The notes below the pieces were generated by a model. It made no database searches. It was not told where the DNA came from and worked only from the letters and a program-made list of their open reading frames with translations. A DNA stretch of 62,000 nt from Neocallimastix lanati (nom. inval.) (taxonomy: Eukaryota; Neocallimastigomycota; Neocallimastigomycetes; Neocallimastigales; Neocallimastigaceae), in NCBI GenBank assembly GCA_016946835.1, contig JACVTC010000091.1:167501-229500 (forward strand), written 5' to 3'. The position numbers were made by a program, and so were the translations under genes. Of this stretch, positions 1 through 14,048 are shown piece after piece (the first letter of the stretch is position 1; each line of letters starts with the position of its first letter).

Positions 1-478
1 TTTAGAGTTTTAATATTATCATCATCAACCATCATCATCTTCACTTTAAATTTTTTTTATCCTATGAAATAATAATATAGTATTTATAGAATTATTTATC
101 ATTACTTTAAAAAAAAAAAAAAAAAAAAAAATTTAATTTTGTTTTATAAATTATATATATTATTAATGATATTTTTTTTTTGTTTTTTTTTTTGTTTTTT
201 TTTTACTTTTTTTAATTATGCCGTGTGTATGAATTAAGAATATATGGATATATATATATAATATTGAATTAAAATTAAATGTATTATAGTCATAATCAAA
301 ACTATTTTTATTTTTATTATTATTTTTTTTTTTAATAGATTATAATTTTAAATCATTCATATTATAAATTTATATATATGTATTTATTTATTCAAATTAT
401 ATGTATTTATATTATATTTATATATATATATATTTTTTTTTAAAAAAAAAATAAAATAAAATAAAATAAACTTATAAA

Positions 479-520
<42 letters not shown>

Positions 521-1563
521 ATAAATATTTCTTCTACTTCTTTTTTTTTTTTTTTATAACACTTTTTTTTCAATATTTTTAAATACTTTTCTTTTTGTAT
601 TCTTTATTTTTATAATAAAAAAATTGGTTGTAGAATAAAATAAAATAAAATAAAAAAATAAAAAAATAAAAAAAAAAAAAAAAAAAAAAAAAAAACAGTC
701 AAACAGTCAAATATTTATCAAAAAGAAATGAAAAAATATTTTAAAAATATTTAAATATATATATAGTAAAAACAAAAAAAACAAAAAAAAACAAAAAAAA
801 CAAAAAAAAAAAACAGAAAAATATATATATAAATTAAAAAAAAAAAAAAAAACCTTCTTTATTAACTAATATTTTGTTTATAATAATTTTTTCTTTTACT
901 TTTATGTTTTAATAAAATATTTTTTTATTATTTATTCTTTCTTAATTTCCTTTATTTTAATATTTTTTTTAAAATTAAAATTAATAAAACCTTTATTTTA
1001 TATTGACTTAATAAGATAATAAAAAAAAAATAATTTTTCTTGTTTTATTTTTTTAGTTTAATAAGAAATTCCAATACTAATAAATAATAATAATAACAAC
1101 TTAAAAAATAAACCAAATAACATAAAACATATTAATAATTTATATTATAACATATTGAATTACAACTAATAAAAATATAACAGAAAAAGAAGAAAAAAAT
1201 AAATTAAAATAATTTTCAATTTAAAAATATTATTTTAAATAATTATTAAAATTTTTATAATTTCATTTTCATAAATTTTTTTTTTTTTTTCAGCTAAGAA
1301 AAAGTTTAACCAACTTGGATTAAATAATTTTTTTATTTAATTTTTTTTTTTCTGATAATGAATAAAAAAAAGAATTGTATTATAACCTCTAAAAATTCAA
1401 AAATAATTATTCAACCTTGTTTTTAGTTCCATTAAAATATCATAATTTTAATATCAGTGATAACAAATAAGAAAAAAGAAAGACATTAAAAATTTCAAAT
1501 ATCTAATATAAAAAAAAAAAAAAAATAAAACAAATAAACTAAATTTTTATATTTCAATAAAAC

Positions 1564-1596
<33 letters not shown>

Positions 1597-2205
1597 GAAA
1601 ATAAAAACAAAGTGAAACAAAAATTTATAAAAAAAAAAAAAAAAAAAAAAAAATGAATAGAAAGAGAGAAAATAAAACTAATAGTAACCTAATTTCAATA
1701 CAATAACATTCCCAAGCAAACAAACAAACAAACAAAAACATAGAAACAAACAGTTATAAATAAAGAATATAAAAACTTTAATCTTTTGGCTTTAATAATA
1801 TTAAAAATAACACTTTTTATATTTTTTAATTTCAATTTATAATAGTATTCCTATAATATTTTCTTTTATCCTTTTTTTAAAATGGTTATGTGATTTATAT
1901 ATAATAATATATATATTAAAATTAAAAAAAAAAAAAAAAAAAAAAAAATGTGAAAAAAAAAAAACATGAAAAAAAAATAATTTTTTTTTTTTTACTGGTT
2001 ATATTTCGTTTTTAATCCATCATTCATATGGTTATATTATTTTAATTTATATTATAGACTCTATATAAACTAATTTAATTCAGTCATATTTAATAATAAC
2101 AAAATAAAAATAACATCTACTTATTATTATAAGATAAAAAACCATTAATATTTTATAAATATTTACATATTATCCATATAATATTTATATATTTAATTAA
2201 TATAT

Positions 2206-2241
<36 letters not shown>

Positions 2242-2545
2242 TATAATAAAAAATATAATATTAATATTATTATTGTTAGGAACAAAAAAATAAAAACAAT
2301 AAGACTGGAAATTTAAATATCACTCGTTAATCATTCCTCGTATAATTAATATATTAGAATAATTTTTATACATATATAGTATCAACTCTTTTCACTCTTT
2401 AAAATCATTTAATAGTTTTACTTATAAAAAAAAAAAACTCTTAAAACTCTTAAAACACTTTTAAAATATTCACCACAGTATTGGATTTGTTTAAAAAAAA
2501 TAATAATAATTATATATATATTTTAATTATTATTAATTATTTTTG

Positions 2546-2582
<37 letters not shown>

Positions 2583-2893
2583 CAATTTTATATCTTATAT
2601 TCATTTGTTATTTTTAAATTTTAATTTTAAATTAAATTATCTTTTAATATTTATTATTTTTTTTTATAAAACTATTTTATTTTAAATACTTTTTATTATT
2701 ATTTTTTTTTTTAATAATAGCGTTTAATCCAATTTTTTTTTTTTTATTTTTTTTTTTTATTTTAATTATATTTTAATTATTATTTTTATTCGACACTTTT
2801 AAATCTTTTATTCCTATTTCATATTATTATATTTATAACCATACTTTTTAGTTATTTTATATATATATTTATATATATTTTAATTATTTTTAA

Positions 2894-2924
<31 letters not shown>

Positions 2925-3069
2925 AAACTTTCTTTTAATAATTTTTATTTCGTGAATAAAAATACTAATATAATAATAATAATTTTTAAAAAGTAATAAG
3001 ACAAAAGAATAATAATCTTGTAAATTATTTATTAAAAACAAAAAAACAACAAAAAAAGAAAAAAAGGTA

Positions 3070-3116
<47 letters not shown>

Positions 3117-3450
3117 AGATTCTTACAAAATATTTATATATAAATGGAAAAAAAAAAAAAAAAAAAAAAAAAGACAATAATTATATATATAAGTTATAAT
3201 AAAAATAATGAACATAGTTTTCACAATCTTTTATTTATTAAGAACGAAAAAAAAAAAGTTGATCATTTAATATTATTAAATAGGCAAAATATTTTAATTA
3301 AATAAACAAATTTTTAATTTCAATAAAAATATTTTTTTTATTAATATTTTAATTAAATTTGAAACTATGAAAATGTATTATTAATATATAATTATTTATT
3401 ATAAAAATTTATTTATAAAATCAAATTAAAAAAAAAAAAAAAAAAAAAAA

Positions 3451-3486
<36 letters not shown>

Positions 3487-3909
3487 TATTTAAACATTTT
3501 GATTATATTAAATATGAATGATAAATTCCATATTATTAACAACAGAAATAAATATCAAAGATTTTTTCAAAAAAAATAAAAATAAAAATAAAAATAATTA
3601 TAATAATTATTTGGATAAAAATGTGGAACAAAAAAAAATGAAAAAAAAAATGAATAAATAAATATTTAAAGAATTAAATAAATGTAAAAACTAAACAATA
3701 AATAATTAATATAAAAAAAATAAAATATTATAAGCAATTACTATAAATAGCAGTTAAAGATAAATTATAAAAAATAATAATAATAATAATGTTAAATTAT
3801 TTAAATAAAAATATTAATAATAATAATAAAGTTTATAATTAATATTAAACATAATAATGATAATAATAAAAATATATGATGTAATATTGTTCATTATGAA
3901 TAGTTTATT

Positions 3910-4196
3910 TTATTGAAAATGTAATATTATTGAATAATAAGATAAGGAGAAACAATAATATCTATTTATTGAAAATGTAATATTATTGAATAATAAGATA
4001 AGGAGAAACAATAATATCTATAAGTTTAATTATATTCACAAACATCATAAGGAGAAACAATAATATCTATAAGTTTAATTATATTCACAAACATCATAAG
4101 GAGAAACAATAATATCTATAAGTTTAATTATATTCACAAACATCATAAGGAAAAACAATAATATCTATAAGTTTAATTATATTCACAAACATCATA
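3910..4196. repeat. Two nested tandem repeats (55 bp x2, 49 bp x4)
   Basis: A unit of about 55 bp beginning TTTATTGAAAATGTAATATT is present twice (about 3908-4020). It runs into a unit of 49 bp containing ATATTCACAAACATCATAAG repeated about four times (3999-4196); the period is visible from CATCATAAGG at 4043, 4092 and 4141. The shared core AGGAGAAACAATAATATCTA links the two arrays. Copies are almost identical, so the expansion is recent. Confidence 0.9.
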
Positions 4197-4837
4197 AGTT
4201 TAAACTATTTAAATTAAATTCAGAAATAAAATGAAGAAAAATAAAATAAAATAAAAAAAAAAAAAAAAAGAACGATTAGAATAAAAGTTATAAATATTAC
4301 CGCAATATAAATTATTAAGAACGAAAAAAATATATATATTTCTTTTAAAATATATAAATTTATTTATTGTTAAAATACAATTAATAAAAGTGATTAATAT
4401 GAAAAATATTATTAAATACAATATTAACCGATAATATTTAGACACTATAAAAAACAAAAAAAAAAAAAAAAAAAAAAAAAAAGAATAATAAATAAGTAAA
4501 TAAATAAATAAAACTAAATAAAAAAAATAGCCTTTTTATTTTATTTTATTTTATTCTTTTTACTTATAGGAAATTAGAAACTATAGTTAAATAATATAAA
4601 GCAAACATTTTTTAAAATGAATAGAATTAAAATAAAAACTTTTAGGTACTGTAATAAGTTTAATATTAATTAAGATTTATATTTTTTTTTTATCACTCTT
4701 TAAATTAATATAAATAAAAAATTAATTTAAATCGAAACAAAAGATAAAAAATATATTAAAATATATTAAAAAAATAATAATAATAATAATAAATAAAAAG
4801 GCTTATAATAGAAGCTAGAACATAAAATAAAATTATA

Positions 4838-4918
4838 TTCCACTTTATTTTATTTTTACTTTGTTTTTTATTTATTTTATAAAATAAATTAATAATTAAA
4901 AAATAAAATAAAGTGGAT
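4838..4918. repeat. Imperfect hairpin, about 18-bp arms
   Basis: TCCACTTTATTTTATTTTT near 4839 is the reverse complement of AAAAATAAAATAAAGTGGA near 4900, with a loop of about 40 nt. The arms end in a GC-containing CCAC/GTGG, which is rare in this DNA and makes chance pairing less likely. It could be a foldback element or a transcript hairpin. Confidence 0.5.
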
Positions 4919-7900
4919 TTTTTTTTCATTCATATCAAATATATATTATTAACAGAATTTAACAAAAAAGAAAAGAATTCAATTTAATAAAAATGAAAAT
5001 CATATTAAAATTCATTAAAATTAAAATAAATATTTAAAATAGTTTTTTTAAATATATTAAAAAAAATAATGATTACCACATGCTATTTTTAGTAAATTAA
5101 AAATAAAAAAAATTAAAAAAATGAATTTATATTTAAATATTTTAATTTAAATATTTACATTACGTGAAATTAAAGATAAATTAATGTATACATTTATTAT
5201 AAACCGTAATAAATAATTTAAATTGAAATTGATTTGAATTTTTTTCTAATAATCAAAAAAAAAAAAAAATAAAATTAAATAAAATAAATATTTATATTAT
5301 ATATACAATGATGATAAGATAATAACAATAAAAAAAAAAACAAAAGCAATATTATATATATAATTATTATATATCGTTAAAGACAATAAACTCAACTAAT
5401 TATTAAAAATTTTTAAATAAAAAAAAAAAGAAAAGTATTAGTATTTAATTTTCTTATTTAAATAAAAAAAAAAAAAAAAGGAATAATATATAAAAAAATA
5501 TTATGATTATTATTATTATATTAATAGATAATTGATATTAAATTTTATAAAATATAATATAAAATTTTTTTTAATATAAAATAAATTTAATTTAAAAAAA
5601 GATTTTTAAGAAGTTTATATATTAAAAAAATTTTTTTTTATTAAGAGAAATATTATTTAAAGAAAAAAAAAAAAAAAAAAACTATTACAAAAAAAAAAAA
5701 ATAAATTCAAAATAAAAATAAAAAGAAAAAAAAAAGAACACTTTTTTTTTTAACTTTTCTTCTTTTTTTTTATTTTTATTTTTATTTTGTCCTTATTTTT
5801 TATATTATTATCAATTTATATATAAATTAAAATTAAAAAAAATAGTAATAAAAAAGAACAAAATAATAATATAAATATTTTAAATATTATATGAAATAAG
5901 AAGTAATCAACTTGAAGAATATTCAATAACTTGAATATTTATTTTTTTTTTACGTTTAACCAAAAAATAATATTCAAGTTGAAAATAACGAAATTAATCA
6001 TCATAAAACATTATAAAAATTAATAATAAAATAAATAAATAAAAGTAAATATTTCATTTTATCCTATTGACATTAAATTAAACAATAATATAATGTATCA
6101 TTGAATTATTAAATTATAAAAAAAAAAAATTGAATTTAAAAATTTCATTTAGAAATTAATATTAGAAAAAAATCTCAATTTCCATAAAGAATTTTTTTTA
6201 TCTTAATATTAATATAATATTGTGTATAGACTAATTTTTTAATAATAGTAATTTTTTTTATCTCTTTTTTTTTATTATTATTATTTTTAATTATATATAA
6301 AGTAACTAAAAATATTCTATAAAAAAAAAAAAAGCATTTAAACTGCGAATTCCTGTCAAAGAGAAATAAAAGGTAATAATTTTTTTTTAGTATGTTAAAT
6401 AAAAAGTATATTAAAATATATATATATTGATAATATGAAAGATAGAAGGAAATAAATTTAATATTATGACAACTGTAAAGTAGGAAAACTAAATACATTA
6501 TTATTAAAATTATGGAAATGAAATAAAATATGATACGTAATACAATGATATTTTCAGAAAAATAAAATAAAAAATATATGGAATAAAAAAATAAAAAGCG
6601 ATATATTATAGTACATTATTATTCTATATCATATTTTTATATAAAAAAAAATTAAATAAAAAACATAGCAGTAATAATAATAATAAAATATTTTATAATA
6701 TTTAAATATTTCGAGCAAAAATATATTTTTAAAAATTAATAAAAAAATAATAATAATAATATAATAATAAAGTTTTTAAATTTTAATATATTTAGATATT
6801 TAATTAATTAAAATTAATTATATAAAAATATTATATAAATACTTTATAAAAATAGTATGAAATGAATATAATTTAGTTAATTAATTTGATAGAAATAAAA
6901 TAAGAAAATAGTAATCTGTTACCATCAAATTTAAAAATAAAAAATAAAAAATAAAAAATAAAATGAAATAAATAACTACAAAATATTCATTTTAATTAAA
7001 AAGTTATAATTAGTAAAAAATAATTAATAGAAATTAAAAAAAAAAAAAAAAAAGTAAAAATTTTATTATAAACCATAAAATTAAATCAGTTACACAACAA
7101 AAATTAGGTTGTACAAATTTCAAATTATTTGATATTTCATATTTATCAAAATTAATATTAATACAAAAAAAAAAAAAAATAGAAATAAATTATTTAAAAT
7201 TATAAGAAATAAAAATTTTAAAGAAATAATAGAATTATAGATGCATTAGTAAAGAATTATTACAACAAAAAAAATTATTTTAAATTTTATTTTGATTATT
7301 TACTAAATTAAAATAAATATATAAAAAGTGGATCAATATCAATCAATATATTTTAATTTTGGTGATGATAGTTTACTTTTTAGTTTTGAATAATAAACTT
7401 TTAGGTAGTTTTAGTTTTAGGTAGAATTTAAAAAGGAAGAAAAATAATATATTTTTTTAAATTTAATTCAAATAAAAATTATTAACTTTAAAAAATATCA
7501 TTTTATGGGAGATACCAATCAAACAATCAAAGAAATTAGGAGAATTTCCCTTGTATAACAAAAAAAAAGTTTAATAAATAATAAAAATTAAATCTGACAT
7601 TTTTTAATTTAGAAAATGAAAATGAAAATTAATATATATATAAATAAAGAATAACAAAAATAGAAAAAAAAATAAAAAAAAAAAAGAAAAAAAGAAAAAG
7701 AACAATAAATAAAAAATGTAGTTAAAACATAGAATCATGTGATGTATAGTTAAATAGTATTGTTAGTGGTTTGTTTAATAAAAATAACAAAGTACACAAA
7801 TAAATAATAAATATAGAAAGTAAAATATTAAAATTTATTTTAAGCATTATTAATTATTATAATAGTAAATAAATAATAAAAAATGATAAAGATTAAAAAA

Positions 7901-9237
7901 AAAAAAATTACAAAAATTTAATAATAAGAAATAAACTTTAAAGAATAATAAACCAAAAAACCAAAATTAAATCAATAAATAGATTATATTACTAATGATT
8001 AACGTAATTACAAATATCAGATATATAGAAACTGATAAAAAAAATATATATTAATAATAGTATCAAATCATAATGTAATACAATAAATAGTTAACTAAAA
8101 ATAAAATATAAAAAAAAATTTAATAACAATATGATTATTAACAAAAGATTTATTTATTTATTTATCATTGGTAATATTTAATTAATGGAATAACAATCAA
8201 TATAGTTGATAAAATAAAAAAAAAAAAGAATCGTTAACCAAAATGATAATAAATAAAATAAAAATTCTTTATCAAATAACTAATTTCATTTAAAAATAAA
8301 ATTATGAAATAAAATAAAAATACAAAATAAAGCAAAATAATAAATAACAAATAATAAATAATAAATAATTAAATAATTAAATAATAAACAATACATAAAA
8401 AATAATAAATAATTAAATAATAAATAATACATAAAAAATAATAAATAAGTAATAATTAAATAATAGAATGAAACAAAAATAAAATAAAAAATAAAAACAA
8501 AAATAATAAATTAAAACTGTACAATATTAAATCACATGATTTTTTTAAATTGAATTACAAACTATTATTAATAAATAATAATATATTAAAATACACTAAT
8601 ATAAATAATTATATTAAATTCTGAAGTGTGTAACAATAAAGTTCTACTGAATTTACTTGAAAATTAAATGAATGAATGAATATTATTTTAATAAATTGTA
8701 TTTAATAATTAGAATTAAGTGTATTAAGAAAGAATAAATAAATATCTATCCATTATTCTATTTTCTATTTTTTTTTAAAAAAATAATTAATAAACTATTT
8801 AAGAAGCAAATAATCATATTTCATAATAAAATAATTAATAATAAAATTTAAAAAAATAAAAATAAAGAAACAAATATAAAATATATTATTAATATATTAC
8901 AATATATTATAAAATAAACGGATAAACAAAAAAAAATAATAAGAATAGTAGTTTTAATTTTTTTTTAAAAATTTAACAAAAAAAAAAAAAAAAAAAAAAA
9001 AAAAAGAAAAAATAACTAAAAGACTTTTCTTTTTTTTTTTTTTTTTTTTATTTATTTATTCTTTTTTATTTATTTTTAAATGTCTAAAAGTATCTTCTAA
9101 CAAAAATTAAATATATATATTTTCATTTCATCTAATCAATATATAAATACTGGTTAAAAATCAATATAAACCATACAACAAATAATTCTTTATATATACT
9201 TAACTAAATTTCTTTATTTCAAAAGGAAAACGTCAAT

Positions 9238-11312
9238 ATGTTGAAAAACTCTTTAATAAATAACTATATCAGTAATTCACCACCAAAGAATAAAATGGCT
9301 ATGCCAGAAAGTAAATATTGTTTTTTTTTTTTTTTTTTTTCTATTTATATAATATAGTTACTTTAAAATTAAACGATAAAAAAAAAAAGGAATAATTGTT
9401 ATATAAATAAAATTAAATAAAAAAAATTTTTATAAAGAATAATAAAATACTATGCTATTAAATAAATAAGATAAAATAAATTTGTATATATATAAAGTTA
9501 GATAAAATAAAAAGTTTATAAAGAGTAACAAATTACTCTACTATTGAATAAATAAGAAAAAATAAGTTTTTAAAGAATAAAACGATATAAAATAAGATAT
9601 TTGTATTATATCTATTCAGAAAAAAAATAAATAACTTAAATAAAAAAGTTCATTTATTAACGAATAATTATTTTTATGAATATTATATCTTTTTTATTAA
9701 AAAAAAAAAAAAAAAAAACTGTAATGTTAATAATTGAATATATTATTAATTTTAATAAATATATATGTATATATATATACATATGTAAATATAATCAACT
9801 ACCAATTCAATAACAATTTTTTATTATAATAGGAAAATTATCAATAAGTGATTATCAAATTTTAGATACCATAGGCAAAGGTTCCTGTGGTTTTGTAAAG
9901 TTAGCTAAAAGAAAATTTGATGGTAAAAATGTAATTATAAAATACGTTGTAAAGTCACTAGTTTTAGATGGTTGTTGGACTCGTGAAGACGGTGTTAAAA
10001 TACCAACAGAAATTCATATTTTAAAATATATTACTGAAAATTACCCACATCCATACGTTTTAAGACTTTTAAATACTTGGGAAGATAATTATTATTATTA
10101 CTTAGAATTTGAAAGTCAAAATGTCATCGATTTATTTGAATGCATTGATAATAGACGTTTTACCACCGAAGCACAAGTAAAGAAAATCTTTTATCGTATT
10201 GTTCAAGGAGTACAACATCTTCATCATATAAATATTGTTCATCGTGATATTAAGGATGAAAATATTCTTATTCGTATAGACGATGATACTGTTGAAATTA
10301 TTGATTTTGGTTCCAGTGCTTATGTAAAAGAAGGTAAAAAATTTGATAAATTTTGTGGTACTGGTGGTTATGCAGCACCGGAAGTACTTTCTGGTCAAAA
10401 ATATGATGGACCTCCACAAGATATTTGGTCACTCGGTATTCTTTTATATACAATGATCTACGGTAGTAATCCATTCCGTACCTTAGATCAAATTATTACT
10501 AGTGAAGTAAAATTCCCTGTAATCGTTTCTAGTGGTTCTCATGATTTAATGTGTCGTATGTTAAATCGTGATTATAAAAAAAGACCAACAATTGATGAAG
10601 TTATTAATCATCCATGGTTTGGTGATTTATCAGAAGAAGATAAACAAATACCCAAGCATAGACAAATACATATAGAAAATGAAAATAATAAAGAAGAAAA
10701 TGAAAATAATAAAGAAGAAAATGAAAATAAAAAAAATAAAGAAGAAAATGAAAATAAAGAAAATGAAAATAAAAATAATAAAGAAAATGTTAATAATAGT
10801 ATTAATGATAATGATAATAAAGAAAATATAAATAAAAATATTAAAGAAAAGGATAATCATAGAATAGAAAAAGTAGAAATAATAAGGAAAGAAGAAGTTA
10901 ATCAAATTTCATCCAATAATAATAATAATAATAATAATAATAAAGAAAATAGTAATTCATTAAAGAAAAATGAAAATTCCAATACAATAAAAATAAATCA
11001 TGAAGATGCCAATAATAATAATAATAATAATAATAATAAAGAAAATAATAATTCATTAAAGAAAAATGAAAATTCCAATACAATAAAAATAAATCATGAA
11101 GATGAAGATGAAACAGAAATGGATAATTTATCTGTTGAAATTTTAACTCCATTAGAAAATGAAAAAGAAATAGAATTTATAAAATCAGAAGAGGATGAGA
11201 ATGAACTTACTTCAACTACATTAAATGAAGAAATAGGGAAACAATCAGATATACATTCTGTAGCATTAGAAGAATGTGAATGTGATATTAGAAGTGATAG
11301 TACATTAGTAGA

Positions 11313-11316
<4 letters not shown>
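9238..11316 (+). CDS. PAS-kinase-like Ser/Thr protein kinase (no PAS domain)
   Basis: Joining 9238..9310 and 9833..11316 gives 518 residues in one frame. The kinase domain covers about residues 32-290. It has the glycine loop GKGSCGFV (39-46), ATP lysine K61, helix-C E84, HRDIKDEN (161-168, catalytic D163), DFG (182-184), APE (E208) and a closing HPWF. The run of features WT.ED (73-77), HRDIKDEN, FGSSAYV.EG, FCGT..Y.APEVL, WSLGILLYT and NPF matches the catalytic domain of PAS kinases (PASK/Psk, CAMK group) better than other families; that is family knowledge. Only about 30 residues precede the domain, so the sensory PAS region is absent. The tail (about 300-518) is Asn/Lys/Glu-rich with a duplicated unit of about 33 residues, probably disordered. 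ATG at 9238 is the first in the exon. Function beyond protein phosphorylation is not shown. Confidence 0.9.
9311..9832 (+). other. Intron of the kinase gene
   Basis: It starts GTAAAT and ends TATAATAG. It interrupts a codon after its first base. Removing it joins MPE to RKLS and puts the first ATG in frame with the whole kinase domain. The intron is almost pure A/T, with a poly-T run just after the donor. Confidence 0.85.
10912..11103 (+). repeat. In-frame tandem duplication in the kinase tail
   Basis: Two adjacent units (about 10912-11007 and 11008-11103) each contain an AAT run followed by TTCATTAAAGAAAAATGAAA and ATAAATCATGAAGATG. They encode poly-Asn, then SLKKNENSNTIKINHED. The units are almost identical at DNA level, so slippage or unequal exchange is recent. 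Confidence 0.85.
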
Positions 11317-11347
<31 letters not shown>

Positions 11348-11767
11348 TATATATATGAAGTTATAAATATATATATATCTTTTCACAATATTTTATTACT
11401 TTTTTTTTAAAAATATTTATATAACAAATAATTTATATTTGTATTTTTATACATATATATAATATATAATAATAATTATAATAATACTATTAATCTACTT
11501 TAAAAGGTAAAATATATATATATATATAATAATAAACCAAAAAGAAAAAAAATAAAATTAAAGTTATAGATTATAGATTATAGAAAGAAAAATATATATA
11601 TATATTTCTTTTAATTTTAATATATCCCTCTTTAAAATCCTTTATATATTTATATAATGTATTTATTTATTTGTTCTATTTTATTAATTAAAACTACGAA
11701 AAAACTAAAACTATTTAATATAATAATTAAGATATAGTAATGATAGAAAAAAATTATTTTATTTATT

Positions 11768-11809
<42 letters not shown>

Positions 11810-12269
11810 AGAACGCTATTATTTATATAGATTATAAATAGTAATTATGTATTTTTTTTTTTTTTTTTATTTTCATTTTTTATTTTTTATATCATATAAT
11901 AAACCCTTTTTTTATTTTTTTTTTAATAATTTTCTATATATATATATATAATAATATTTGATAATACAAGATTTTAATTATCAATAAATATAATTTAATA
12001 TGTATTTTCTTATTATTAATAAAAATATATATATATTATTAAATATATATTTTATATATATTATTAATATTATTATAATAATAACAGTAATAATTAAAGA
12101 AACTAAAAAATATTATTTAAATGAATGATAAACTTTTTTTTTTTTTTTTTTTTACAATATATTAGTCTTTTATTTTAAAATAATATATATAAATATATAT
12201 TACTCTTATCTTTTCTTATCATTAATTTATATATTATATAAATAGATATAAGAATAATTGCTAGAGACA

Positions 12270-12313
<44 letters not shown>

Positions 12314-12767
12314 AAAAATATTTAAAATAATATTATATATTAAAAAAACATATTTATTATTTTTTTATTTTTATCTTTTAGTATTCATTTTTATTTTATT
12401 CTTATTTTTTTTTTTTTTTTAATTTATTATTTTTATTATTATCTATTAAATTTATGTAAATATATTTGTTTATAATAATAAAAAATAATAAAAATAAGAA
12501 TAAAATTAAAATATTAATAATAAAAATAATAAACTTTTACTAAAAGACACAAAAAAAAATATTAGTAATAATAATAGAAAAAATATATATATAAGAAAAA
12601 GAAAATTAACATTTTTGATAAAAATGAATATTATTTATTAATATTATTTATTAAATGATATATCATATATATATATATATGATATTAATAAATAATATAT
12701 AATAATTTTAATAATATAATATTAATATAATAAAACATGAAAATAGTAAAATTACATAAAAAATAAA

Positions 12768-12799
<32 letters not shown>

Positions 12800-12904
12800 T
12801 AAATAAAAGTTAAAAAATAAAAATATCGAAAAATAAAATAAAAAATAAAATAAAAATAAAAAATAGATAAAATAAAATAAATAAAAATAAATAAATAAAT
12901 AAAT

Positions 12905-12937
<33 letters not shown>

Positions 12938-12940
12938 TAA
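11317..12940. other. AT-rich intergenic region
   Basis: Kinase 3' flank, starting with a poly-A tract directly after the stop. It contains AT homopolymers and an AT palindrome around 12640-12700. I see no gene. Confidence 0.7.
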
Positions 12941-12942
12941 GT

Positions 12943-13065
12943 GTAGAAAGAAAAGTGTTTAAGTTGACTCAATTAACTACCATAATCAATGTTGATGAAA
13001 CTTCAGCTTTAGATGTGTTTCAATTCAATACCGAAGAACAAAAAATAAAAAAAATAAAAAAATAA
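12943..13065 (+). pseudogene. C-terminal scrap of a bacterial-type STAS (anti-anti-sigma) domain
   Basis: An open frame of about 40 codons contains RKVFKLTQLTTIINVDET followed by SALDVFQFNTEEQ. This resembles the last helix of SpoIIAA/RsbV-type STAS domains, typically (R/K)(V/L)F(E/K)L(T/S)GL..I..I.....EAL; the comparison is from family knowledge. The rest of the domain is missing, and upstream is a long poly-A run. STAS domains also occur in eukaryotic sulfate transporters, but the L..L..I......A pattern fits the short bacterial proteins better. It has bases unlike its surroundings and lies 2 kb left of the bacterial block. It could be an exon of a host gene, because AG precedes it. Confidence 0.4.
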
Positions 13066-13337
13066 AAAAAAAATAAAAAAAAAAAATATTAGAAAGTATT
13101 TCTTTTTAAAAAATTATGAATTTAATAAGAAGGGAGTAGAAATAATAAATAATATAACTATCAATAAAGATGATAAAATATATATATAAAAAAAAATTTT
13201 TTTAAACAATGTATTTTTATTATATTCTATTATTTATAGATATATATATATATTATAAAAAAAAAATTATATCAAACAAATATTATTATTTATTACTTTA
13301 TAATGTATGTATAATGATAAAAAAAAAAAAAATTTTA

Positions 13338-13475
13338 TTAAATTAAATTAAAAGGTGGAGGTGAATGATAACCTTCATTAAAAGAATCTTTCATATTATT
13401 AATATTGTTCTTGCTCTTGCTACTGCTTTTATTATTAATATTATAATTTATTTTATAATTATAAGTCAATAATAA
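13338..13475 (-). CDS. Possible 3' exon of an unidentified low-complexity gene
   Basis: On the minus strand about 45 codons encode an Asn/Lys/Ser-rich stretch, then MKDSFNEGYHSPPPFNLI and a stop at 13338-13340. Codons such as CAT, TCA, CCT and GGT stand out from the AT background. No start or partner exon was found. It may be a fragment. I do not recognise the family. Confidence 0.25.
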   Translation of the reverse strand, partial: LLLTYNYKINYNINNKSSSKSKNNINNMKDSFNEGYHSPPPFNLI

Positions 13476-13503
13476 TTATTAAAAATAAGAATTAATAATA
13501 ATA

Positions 13504-13504
<1 letters not shown>

Positions 13505-13561
<57 letters not shown>
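13505..13561. repeat. AAT trinucleotide microsatellite
   Basis: An uninterrupted (AAT)n run of about 55 bp. It is typical of this genome, where AAT arrays also encode poly-Asn in proteins. Confidence 0.9.
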
Positions 13562-13562
<1 letters not shown>

Positions 13563-13631
13563 GTAATAAAATTTTAAAAATAGTTTTTTTTTTCTAGATT
13601 TTCCTCACAAGAGGTTTTTACTGGTGGGATC

Positions 13632-14016
13632 GTGCATTTCGCAATATGGCGTATAAAATTTTATAAATAAAACCATACATTTTTAAGATATTCTATACAA
13701 TCATAAATAAATTAATTATTTTTTTTTTAAAAGAAATAATAATATATTTTTTCAATTAAATATTATTAAATAATTATTTCAAAAGAAATAATAATATATT
13801 CTATTAAAAAAGAATTATAAAAAATTATTTTTATAATTGAATATTAATAAATTATATATAATTATTATTAAATTTATTAAAAATTTCAAAACTTTATATT
13901 ATTTAGAACAAATAAAACTATTGTGAAATAAAATGTCATTTCATAATACATTTTTCATTTTTTATTAAATAAAATAAAAAAAAATGATAATAATAAATCT
14001 TATTACTATTGAAAGC

Positions 14017-14048
<32 letters not shown>

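Larger units (their letters stand above)
1..9237. other. AT-rich intergenic region, no gene found
   Basis: Nearly all A and T, with many homopolymer runs over 20 nt, AAT/AAAT microsatellites (for example 1561-1595 and 8330-8470) and palindromic AT hairpins. Open frames here are Phe/Lys/Ile/Asn strings made by the base composition, with no recognisable domain. A short ATG frame at 7504-7557 (17 codons) and a tandem array at 3.9-4.2 kb are the only structured items I see besides AT hairpins. Confidence 0.75.

Noticed and set aside
2880-6498. Minus-strand frames made of Phe, Ile, Tyr, Leu (2880-3074, 4209-4457, 6175-6498)
   Set aside because: These are translations of A-rich tracts; no domain, no sensible start, composition entirely explained by AT bias.
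7504-7557. Mini-ORF MGDTNQTIKEIRRISLV
   Set aside because: Protein-like but only 17 codons, with no splice donor or homologous exon visible.
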